A program made the position numbers and the translations under genes. From Tetranychus cinnabarinus (Eukaryota; Arthropoda; Arachnida; Trombidiformes; Tetranychidae), in NCBI GenBank assembly GCA_022266195.1, contig WHVY01000010.1, positions 1,004,501-1,068,500 on the forward strand: a stretch of DNA of 64,000 bases. The letters are read 5' to 3'. A model generated the notes under the pieces. The model saw only the letters and a program-made list of their open reading frames with translations, was not told the origin of the DNA and made no database searches. Below are positions 24,864 through 33,400 of the stretch, in pieces (position 1 is the first letter of the stretch; every line of letters starts with the position of its first letter).

Positions 24864-27482
24864 TTAGAGACGACGGTAATCACGGAATTGAATTCTTTCC
24901 CAGTCATGCAAATAATATTCTCGAGGTAGCATTAGTTCGTTTGTTCCCGGAAACCAATCATCAGGAGCGTACAATTGCTTTTGCATTTCTTCCATTCTTT
25001 GCTCAAAGTTCTGGAAAGGTTTAGGTTTAAAAGTTGAAGGCCAATCTTTAACTATTTTTAATACAGCTCGTAATCTGCCTGCGAAATGATGATTCTTCGG
25101 ATATTTGTAGCATTTGAATCCGTGTCCTTTCGCTTGTAGAGGTCCTTTAATTACTTCAGAGTGGATTCGCTCGATTCTAGCAAAATCCCATAAATATGCA
25201 TAAAGAGTGTAAGCTGCGTCAACAAGAGGTGAATGAAGTTTCGGTTGAATAACCTTATTGAATAAAATGTATGTTACATATTTGAGACCGACTCCATCAT
25301 TTTCGATTCTGCTATTATAATACGAATTGATGCAAACGATTTTAGGTAAAATCTCATAATAATCATCCATTGATAGGAATAAGGCGGAAAAGTCAACTGT
25401 TTGTCCGCAAACTGCAATGCGATCGTATTTCTTGAAGATTTCCATTATTTCTCTTTTAACTGTCTTGAAACCTTTTGCTTTGTTTGTTTGCTGATAATTG
25501 AGACCATGAAAATATTTGTCTTTGTCCCAATCGACGATAGCTGCGGCATTGTGTCGTATGAATTCATGATAAACGACAGTTCCAACTCCATCAACAATTG
25601 CTATCCATACAGGAACATGATAGATTTCTTCACTTCTCATTTTGATTCTGATCATTTCAGCGTCCATTGCACAAACTTTAATGTTAGCATCTTTAAGTTC
25701 GCAAACTGCTTGAGTAAGTCTCATGATATATTTGTTTGGAGGAACCATTTCTCTCAAAACTTCTCGTTTCTTTTCAGCTAAAATATCCAATGTAATCCTT
25801 CGATTCTTGTTTCTAACTTTGGTGTTGAACTTTGATTTATTGTCATGTCTGACAAACCAATTGAATTGCGTTTTTGGTCTTTTAATATTGTTAGGATTCT
25901 TAGGAATTGGATTCGGATGTGCTTTGGGTTCAAAGACCTTGGGTCTTTGAGTATGAGGATTGATTACCAAATTTTGAGTTGCAGCTGAGTCTGAAGTTGA
26001 GACTGGAGCAGGTTGACTAGATTTTGAAGTTGATGCGATTATTGAGGTTAATGCGGTTTGTGAAGTTGAGATAGTTTTTGATGTTGAGGCAATTTGTGGT
26101 TGACGTTGAGGAATGATTGGAGGATTTACTGAGATCGCTGTTTGAGTAATTGAAGGTACTGATGTTGTAGGAGTGAGAGTTACCGGAGTGAGAAGAGCTG
26201 GAGGAATAATTTGAGGAACTGGAGGAATAGTTCGATCAACTTGAGATGCTGTTGCAGGAATTGTTGCTGAAGGTTGTATTGCTGGTGGTGAAGGAATTGA
26301 AGTTGTTGGTTGTGAGAGTGGAGGCGTTAGAGGAGTGAAAATGTTTTGATAAATTTTCGATTGAGTTTGATTTCCACTCAACATAACTTGAACACCTTGT
26401 TTTCGCAATTTCTGTCGTTCTTTGTTTCGTTTACGACGAGCTTTTGCACCATGATCCAAGTCATATTCTGCAACAAGTTGTCGAGCTCTTTCGCGGATGG
26501 CTTCTTGTTCTGCTTCTGTTTCACCCCAATTGTCCAAATCATTGTTGACTTGTTTTGCTGGTTCATTAACGGTATTCAGAACTTCAGGAACTTTATCACC
26601 AGGAACCCATTTGTTCCATGCATCAGCAAATGCAACTTCAGAGACCTGAGGTCTCTGACTAGATGTTGAAGGTAAAATGTTTTCATTTGTTGCTTGTCTT
26701 TTCGGCAAACTTGATTCATCTTCAACTGCTAATGATCTTTTGGGTGAACCTTGTTGAGCTGCTTCATCATCGAACTCTGATGCGTTAGCGTCAGTAAGAG
26801 TGCAACCTAAATTTGCTAACCATTGATCATTTAATTTCTGCAAATTTTGATGCTTGAGTAAGCAGGTCCAAATCTCTGTTGAGTAATCATTTGTCTCTGG
26901 TAAAGGTTTGTCTCGAGACTTGAATAATTCACCAATGAATGTTGTATCGAAATGGAAAAGTTTGTTACCTTTGCAGCAACCTCTCATATGTTTGCAAACA
27001 GCTAAATATTCACTTTCGAAATTGCATCTAACTTGATTACATTTAAATCGGCGCTTCGTAAATTCAGCTCTCTCCTCATTTGTTAATGCAACAGTTTTAG
27101 TTGGATGCTTGCAATGTTGACAGCGAAAATCTTTATCGTACACTTCACTCAAAATCGTATCTTTAACAGGCTTACCAAGAATGATATTTCTAATCGTAAC
27201 CAAGAAGAATAAGCACAAATTGCAATAATAGAGCTCACAACCGGAACATTTGCCTGGGTAAAAAGGTATCTGACCGCACAACTGGCATAAATCTTTGAGT
27301 AAAACTTCATTTGAATTGATGATTCTGAGACCAGGTTCAGGTTGAGAATAATTGAGTGCAGCTTTGACAACTCGATCAGCATATTCTTTCTTTGAGACTT
27401 TAAGTTTCAGAAAATCGTGATATTCATCTCTGGTGTATTCGATGTGAGAAGAAGAATCTTGTTGACTTGAAGATGCAGCCAT
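24864..27482 (-). CDS. Zinc-finger plus DEDDh exonuclease protein carried by the retroelement
   Basis: 872 residues from ATG 27482 (AATATGG context). Residues 66-124 hold eight cysteines as C-x2-C-x9-C-x2-C-x4-C-x2-C-x30-C-x2-C, a RING/FYVE-like cross-brace pattern. Cys148, Cys153, Cys163, His165 and Cys169/170 form a second zinc-binding segment. Residues about 240-540 are a Pro/Ser/Thr-rich linker with a basic stretch near 345-362. The C-terminal domain (about 600-770) shows the three exonuclease motifs: DAEM (Asp607, Glu609), CGQTVDF (Asp697) and H-x4-D (His750, Asp755). The DxEM motif and HxxxxDA spacing match the REXO/ISG20 group of 3'-5' RNA exonucleases best. It occupies the position of env. 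Two in-frame palindromes fall in the linker. Host-gene capture is inferred; expression probably needs a spliced or internal transcript. Confidence 0.8.
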   Translation of the reverse strand: MAASSSQQDSSSHIEYTRDEYHDFLKLKVSKKEYADRVVKAALNYSQPEPGLRIINSNEVLLKDLCQLCGQIPFYPGKCSGCELYYCNLCLFFLVTIRNIILGKPVKDTILSEVYDKDFRCQHCKHPTKTVALTNEERAEFTKRRFKCNQVRCNFESEYLAVCKHMRGCCKGNKLFHFDTTFIGELFKSRDKPLPETNDYSTEIWTCLLKHQNLQKLNDQWLANLGCTLTDANASEFDDEAAQQGSPKRSLAVEDESSLPKRQATNENILPSTSSQRPQVSEVAFADAWNKWVPGDKVPEVLNTVNEPAKQVNNDLDNWGETEAEQEAIRERARQLVAEYDLDHGAKARRKRNKERQKLRKQGVQVMLSGNQTQSKIYQNIFTPLTPPLSQPTTSIPSPPAIQPSATIPATASQVDRTIPPVPQIIPPALLTPVTLTPTTSVPSITQTAISVNPPIIPQRQPQIASTSKTISTSQTALTSIIASTSKSSQPAPVSTSDSAATQNLVINPHTQRPKVFEPKAHPNPIPKNPNNIKRPKTQFNWFVRHDNKSKFNTKVRNKNRRITLDILAEKKREVLREMVPPNKYIMRLTQAVCELKDANIKVCAMDAEMIRIKMRSEEIYHVPVWIAIVDGVGTVVYHEFIRHNAAAIVDWDKDKYFHGLNYQQTNKAKGFKTVKREIMEIFKKYDRIAVCGQTVDFSALFLSMDDYYEILPKIVCINSYYNSRIENDGVGLKYVTYILFNKVIQPKLHSPLVDAAYTLYAYLWDFARIERIHSEVIKGPLQAKGHGFKCYKYPKNHHFAGRLRAVLKIVKDWPSTFKPKPFQNFEQRMEEMQKQLYAPDDWFPGTNELMLPREYYLHDWERIQFRDYRRL
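25930..25950. repeat. In-frame 21-nt palindrome in the exonuclease ORF
   Basis: Perfect 9-nt arms (TCAAAGACC on the plus strand) around TTG. In the minus-strand frame it encodes Q-R-P-K-V-F of the linker (residues 512-517). Confidence 0.8.
26638..26658. repeat. In-frame 21-nt palindrome in the exonuclease ORF
   Basis: Perfect arms (TCAGAGACC) around TGA. Encodes Q-R-P-Q-V-S (residues 276-281) in the same codon phase as 25930-25950. Confidence 0.8.
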
Positions 27483-27490
27483 ATTGTTTT

Positions 27491-27807
27491 CAAAAAATCA
27501 AGGATTTTTTGATCTAAATAATTTTCGAATTGCAAAAAACTCAAAGTTTTTTGATAATATTCTTTAAATCTTTACTTGATTGAGGACCTCTTTCCAAAAA
27601 ACCTAAGGTTTTTTGATCATGAAAGCTTTAACTTGAATCTTTTAAAAACGAACTTGTGAGACTTTGGAGAAAAAATCTTTAGCTTTGAATCACTGGTTAA
27701 AATGATGCACTTGTTCAACTAAGAATTTAAAATTTAACTGAAATATTGATTATTAAAGGAAATTTGGATACTAATTATTTAATTGTCAAAAGGCCAAAGG
27801 CTTTTTG
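27491..27807. repeat. Palindromic 21-mers upstream of the exonuclease ORF (4 copies)
   Basis: Copies at 27491-27511 (CAAAAAATC/AAG), 27533-27553 (CAAAAAACT/CAA), 27595-27615 (CAAAAAACC/TAA) and 27787-27807 (CAAAAGGCC/AAA, one mismatch). Each has a 9-nt arm, 3-nt centre and complementary arm. Confidence 0.85.
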
Positions 27808-28037
27808 TTCTTAAAATAATTCGGAAAACTTAGGAAAATCAAGATAATTCATAAAAGAATTGAAATTTGAAAAAATTTTCTTCTAACAGAAAGAGTGGGA
27901 AAGTGTGAAGTGAAAGGGAAAAGGAAACAATTAGTTTAGAATAGAATATTTGTTGACCATTGTCTTTGAGCATGTCACTAATTGATTTTAGACAGTAAAT
28001 CATTTTTCACTTTCTTTTTAAATCTTAAAAATGTTCT

Positions 28038-28693
28038 CAAGAGATCTTGGATCTCTTGTTTAGTTAATTATTTTAACTCATTTAAATTGATTTGATTTGA
28101 TTTTGTGAGTTGAATTTTGATAAAAATGGTATTTACCTGAATGTGTTTATCCGAATTTAAGTTTGATTTGATTGTTTTAAATCTAAATTATCTAAGAAAT
28201 GAAATCTTGAACAAAAGCATCTTTAAGTGTTAAATGAATGGAAGGTTTATTAGTGATAAATGAATATCTAAAGACTCTAAGTCTTTAGCAAGGAATGATT
28301 AATTTGAATTACATTGTTAATGATAAAGGTTTGTTTAAACATGATTTGAATTTTAAAGTTAGTTTTAGTTTTGATTTAAGATAAATAGGATAGAGGAATA
28401 GTTTAACATAGGAAAATTTTGAATGATAAGATTTATAATCTGAATTGTATTGAAAATTGAATTGTTAGAAGAAAAGCGAACAATGAAAAAGAATTTGAGT
28501 TTTAAATTTTAACTATTCTAATGTAAACTGAGTTGTGCAAAAAACTCTAAGTTTTTTGATTTTACTTTGAATTGAATTATTGGTTTGAACAGGAATCTTC
28601 TTTGTGCTGAAAACTCAAAGTTTTCAGATTTTTTAATGAGGGCAACTGCTTTTCTTCCTTCTGAATAAATCGCTGAAGACTCAAAGTCTTCAG
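28038..28693. repeat. Palindromic 21-mers downstream of the 231-aa ORF (5 copies)
   Basis: Copies at 28038-28058 (CAAGAGATC/TTG), 28268-28288 (CTAAAGACT/CTA), 28538-28558 (CAAAAAACT/CTA), 28607-28627 (CTGAAAACT/CAA) and 28673-28693 (CTGAAGACT/CAA). All pair perfectly over nine positions. Confidence 0.85.
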
Positions 28694-28694
28694 A

Positions 28695-29390
28695 TTAATC
28701 TTCATCTAAGTCCATAATTAGTTTTTTCATCCACGCATTAGGATCAGATTGCGAATCTTCTCTTTGAACAAATACAGGCGGTTGAGCGCATTGAATCACT
28801 GGTTCATTAGGAACATTTTCTACTGGTTCAGGAGCTGATGCAGGAATAGGTTCAGGATCAGGAGATTCTGGATGATCAGGGCACCGCTCAATTACTTCTA
28901 TTTCATTTATTTGTTCTTCTACTACTTGTCTTGAAGCTAATTCTCGATAGATTTCTTCTTCGATACAAATAGGAATTGGTAAGGCTCTAACAGCATCTTC
29001 TTCATCTTCAGTAAAATCTGGTTTTATATAAGCTCCTAGAATCATGAATGCGATAAGAGCATCATCTAAGATCTTGGGTGTCGGATCGTATCTATGAGGT
29101 AAGTTCGGCATCTTTTCTAAGATGGAATCAGCAAATTTAGTATCAGTTATATCCATTGTTAATCTTAACATGGAATCTCGAATCTGTAGATTATTACTAC
29201 ACTCATGTAAATAGCTTCTAGTCCTTCGACACAAATTTTCAATTTCATCAAGAATTTTATTTGTAGCTGAGATTTCGTTATACTTTCGTTCATTAGAAAA
29301 GACAGCTTTCAAACGTCTTGTATAATATCTCATTCTAGCTTTAATCTCAGGATCTGCTATAAATCGAACTCTTGCTCTATTTTGATTCAT
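28695..29390 (-). CDS. Unrecognised 231-aa retroelement protein
   Basis: An open frame between Gag-Pol and the exonuclease ORF. I prefer the start at ATG 29390 (MNQNRARVRF). The frame is open further upstream to 29537, but that extension is AT-driven, hydrophobic and interrupted in feel by a palindromic repeat at 29419-29439. The N-terminal half is basic and helical (RMRYYTRRLKAVF, LDEIENLCRRTRSYL). The C-terminal half is acidic and Pro/Glu-rich and ends in a short amphipathic acidic segment (KKLIMDLDED). No signal peptide or transmembrane segment is present in the preferred form, so it is not an envelope protein. I recognise no family. Length and strong amino-acid patterning argue it is real; a function in packaging or regulation would be a guess. 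A 21-nt palindrome (28673-28693) starts right after the stop codon. Confidence 0.6.
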   Translation of the reverse strand: MNQNRARVRFIADPEIKARMRYYTRRLKAVFSNERKYNEISATNKILDEIENLCRRTRSYLHECSNNLQIRDSMLRLTMDITDTKFADSILEKMPNLPHRYDPTPKILDDALIAFMILGAYIKPDFTEDEEDAVRALPIPICIEEEIYRELASRQVVEEQINEIEVIERCPDHPESPDPEPIPASAPEPVENVPNEPVIQCAQPPVFVQREDSQSDPNAWMKKLIMDLDED

Positions 29391-29418
29391 TTTGAATTTG
29401 ACAGGATGAAGAGAGGAG

Positions 29419-29921
29419 CAAAAAATTTTGAATTTTTTGATAATTGAAAAGAGAATAGAATAAATGACTTTGGACAAGAAGATGAACTTAATCAAAATGG
29501 AAGCGTGGGAAACAATGAAACAAAGAGAATGATTCAATTCGTTTTAATGTAACGGTTTTTCCTACTGGCTCTCTCTAGCGGATTAGTTAATTTAGAATTC
29601 TTTTCTTTGTTCTTTGTTCTTTTTACAGATGATGTAATGAAGCTAGCTTGTTCTAGAGACCTAAGGTCTCTAGCTTCTGCTAACAATAATTCAGAAACTC
29701 TGAGTTTCTGAAAAATATGATTGATGAATTTCAAAGAAAAGAAGTTCTTAGGAGTATTTACAATTATTAGTATTAAGCAGGAAAATTCGTTTCATTTGAA
29801 TTAATCTAATTCTCAGTTTTGGAAGAAGACCTAAGGTCTTCTTAAGCTAACAGTTTCTAATTTGTTCTTTCTTTTTCTTTTTATGATTCAGGTTTTAAAT
29901 CAGAAAATCCTAGATTTTCTG
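29419..29921. repeat. Palindromic 21-mers upstream of the 231-aa ORF (5 copies)
   Basis: Copies at 29419-29439 (CAAAAAATT/TTG), 29653-29673 (CTAGAGACC/TAA), 29691-29711 (TCAGAAACT/CTG), 29823-29843 (AAGAAGACC/TAA) and 29901-29921 (CAGAAAATC/CTA). All pair perfectly. Confidence 0.85.
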
Positions 29922-29969
29922 TTTCTTTCAATAAGATTTCACTGTTCTGATGTTAATTCAATCAATGCT

Positions 29970-30410
29970 CAGAGAATTTTAAATTCTCTGCAATTGTTAA
30001 TTTGGTACCAAAGCCTATGATCAGAAGATTTTGAATTTTCTGCTTTTCGGACTTGGTTTCTTGTGAGTGCTAAAGGTAAACTATATTTAAGAAGATTTTG
30101 AATCTTCTGTCTCAAATTCTGATTCAGTTTTAAATTGATATTCAGAAGATTTTGAATCTTCTGTTTCATGCTAATTTAGTTGCAAAAATTGTGTTAGAAA
30201 GAAGAGTTTTTAGTATTAAATTCTATTTAGAATAGGTTCAGAAGATTTTGAATCTTCTGTTTGAATTGAGCTAATTATTTGAAATTTATTTTTGAAAGGT
30301 TTTCTTTGTTAGTTTAACCAGAAGATTTTGAATCTTCTGCTTGATTTCAGCTAATTCATTTCAGAATTGTTTCTTGTTAGTTAGCGATTCAGAAGATTTT
30401 AAATCTTCTG
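29970..30410. repeat. Tandem-like array of near-identical palindromes (7 copies)
   Basis: Copies at 29970, 30022, 30089, 30143, 30239, 30319 and 30390, each 21 nt, 52-96 bp apart. Six share the arm CAGAAGATT or a one-base variant and a TTG or TTA centre. Flanks such as GCTTGATTTnAGCTAATT also recur around the last copies, so palindrome and spacer seem to have been amplified together. Confidence 0.8.
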
Positions 30411-30463
30411 CTTGATTTAGCTGATTTTAAAATTGAGAAAGGTTATTATTAAAGATTAGAATT

Positions 30464-33400
30464 CTATTTCATTTCTTCAGTTTCGGATTCAGAAATAGAT
30501 TCATTTGAACTTATTTGTTCTTCTTCTGTTGATTCATCATCAGTCTCATGATGAATCTTTTTGAGATTTTCAAAATTAACTTTAAACTTTTTAAGTGTTT
30601 TAGGATCAGTGATAATAGCAGTTGAATCATAGACTTTTGTGACAACATATGTACCTTTGAATGCAGGAGTTAATTTTTTACCAAGTTTTCTATCTAAAAA
30701 TTTCACAGCTTTTCTTACCAAATCACCAATTTTGAATGGAATAGGTTTCAACGGAGCTTTAGCAATTCTTGTTTCTTGTTGTTTGATGAGTTTTTCTTTG
30801 ACTCTTTCTCTTTCTTTTAAAATTTCTTCAGGTTTGTTAGTTAATGTTGGAGTTTCAAGTTTGTTTTCTAAAGGTGTTTTAGCGTTTAAATTAAAGATGA
30901 GTTTAAATGGTGAATTTCCAATATTTTCTGAATGAGTTGCATTGTAACTTATAACAATATCTCTTAGTTCTTGATCCCATTGCTTTTCATTTTCATTTGC
31001 GAACATTTTGATTCGTGTTCCAATTGTTCTGTTGACTCTTTCCACGAGTCCTTGAGAAGTAGGGCGATAAGGTGTAGAACGTTGATGCTTGATGCCTAAT
31101 TTTTCCATATATTCTTTTGTTTCTTTTGATATGAAGCAGGGACCATTATCAGTCTGAATTGTAGTAGGTACACCAATAATTTGAATAATGTAATCGAGGA
31201 AAGTTAGTAGTTCTTTTGTACCTTGATGTCTGTATGCTTGTGCAAATACAAATTTTGTGAGAACGTCGACAGCGATAAATAAATATTGATTTCTTTTCTT
31301 TGATGGTTTGAAGGGACCTTGAACATCAATTTGAATCCTTTCAAATGGGTTATCTGGAATAGGCATTGCTCTTTGAATTTTATCATTAACTGTTTTGTGT
31401 TTATACTTTGAACAGGTTTCACATCTGTTGATTTTGCTTCGGATGAATTCATCCATGTTAGCCCACCAGAATATTTCTTTGATTCTTTTACATGTAGGTT
31501 TAAAACCAAAGTGTCCTCCAACAGGATCACTATGATATTGCTCGAAAACTTTGTCGACCATTGACATTGGTAAAACAATAGCAGGATTTCCTTTCTTTCT
31601 TCGACGATATAAAATCTCAGATTTTATGGTAAATTTTGATGAGAGTTCACCTTTTTTAACTGCTTTTAAACATTTGTTGCAATAAGAATCTTTTTCTTGT
31701 TCTTTGCGAATCGTAGTTTCTTCGTTGATTAATCTTTTGTTTGCTGCTAATAATATAAATCGATGGAATGCTTTATCATCGTAAATTTCAGGTGCAGGTG
31801 CAAGTTTTTTCATTTCAATCATGTAGCTTTTAGCAAGTAAAACTTTTCTTGATTTTTCTTCTTCATCAAGATCTTCTAAATCATCATTGTTTGCATTAAT
31901 TATTTCGAGATCAGGTTTATCAGGCCAAGATTTATCTTCTTCTTGAGTGATGATGATTCTTCCAAATTGAGCATATTTTATCTTTTCTTTAAATGCGAAA
32001 TGGCAATACTTATAAAAATCTTCTTCATTAATTTCACCTTGGCGTTTGTGACGCCATTCATTGCTTCTTGAAAAGCAGTCAGCAGGATGTTCACTTCCTT
32101 TAGAATATTCAATGTTGTAGTCGAATTGAGAAATTAGTGTAGCCCATCGATGAAGGCGAGTGCATTTGAAATCAATTTTCTTTAAAGCGCATAATGCGTG
32201 ATGATCGCTGACTATTGTAAATCTTTTACCAGATAGGTAGTGCTGAAATTTTTTCACTCCAACTATTACAGCTAGACATTCTTTTTCCGTAATTGTGTAG
32301 CCAAGTTGATGTTTTGCCATTTTTTGACCAAAAAAGCTTACAGGACGCCAATGTCCTTCTTCTAATTGCATTAACATGCCTCCAACGGCGATTGATGATG
32401 CGTCCACAACTAACTTGTGTTCTTTCGTTGTGTCGAATTGAGCTAATTCACAGTTTTTTATCAATGCTTCTTTTATCTTTTTCCAAGATTGCTGATGTCT
32501 ATCAGTCCATTTGAATTTATTCTTTTTAGAACATAGCTCGAATAAATCTGCTGCTAAATTTGCATAATCAGGTATGAATTTTGCCAAATAATTAAATAGT
32601 CCTAATTGACTTTGAAGAGCTTTTATGTCTTTCGGAGGCTGAAAGGCTTTAAGTCTTTCAATTTTTTCAGGATCAGGTTTGATCGTTTTGCCAGAAATGA
32701 TGTGGCCAAGAAACTTTACTTCTTTGTGCCCAAATTTGCACTTATCAGGTTGAACTTTTAAACCATATTTTCTTAAGCTTTTGAAAACTTCTGCAGCATT
32801 TTCCATTAGATTATCAAATGTTTTGCCAAAAATAATAACATCGTCGATGTATGCCAAACATCGGTTGTAGAGTTGATCGCCAAACACGCGATTTACAAAT
32901 TGTTGAAAATAAGCAGGACTATCAGCTAGCCCCATTGGCATTCTAACATACTGGTATTTACCAGATTCGGTGACAAAAGCGACTTTTTCGCGTTCAGAAG
33001 GTGCAAGCTCTATTTGATGAAAGCCTTGCGTTAGATCGAGAGTCATAAAATAATTGTAACCAACAAGGTGAGCAATGAAATCTTCGACATTAGGCATTGG
33101 ATAGGATCTGGTTTTGCATATAGCATTTAATTCTTGAAAACTTGTTACCAATCTGTAACTACCATTAGGTTTGGGTACTAAGAAAGCAGGTGAACCGCCA
33201 GGTGAATTGCTTCTTTCGATGATTCCATGATCCATCAATTCTTTTAATTTCGCATCCATTATCTGCCTTTTCTTTGGGCCAAGTCGATAAGGATTACAGC
33301 GAGGAATAGGATTTAAACCAATGTCGATTTTAATATCAACTTTTTCAGCTGGGATACGACCCAAGTCGTATTTATGAGTTGAAAAACAATCTTTGAATTC

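Noticed and set aside
25401..25950. Plus-strand frames opposite the exonuclease ORF
   Set aside because: Antisense shadows of a gene with clear catalytic motifs on the minus strand.
30531..30558. Inverted repeat GATTCATCA...TGATGAATC at the end of Gag-Pol
   Set aside because: The centre is nine bases, not three, and the arms do not fit the palindrome family; probably reflects repeated Asp/Glu/Ser codons.
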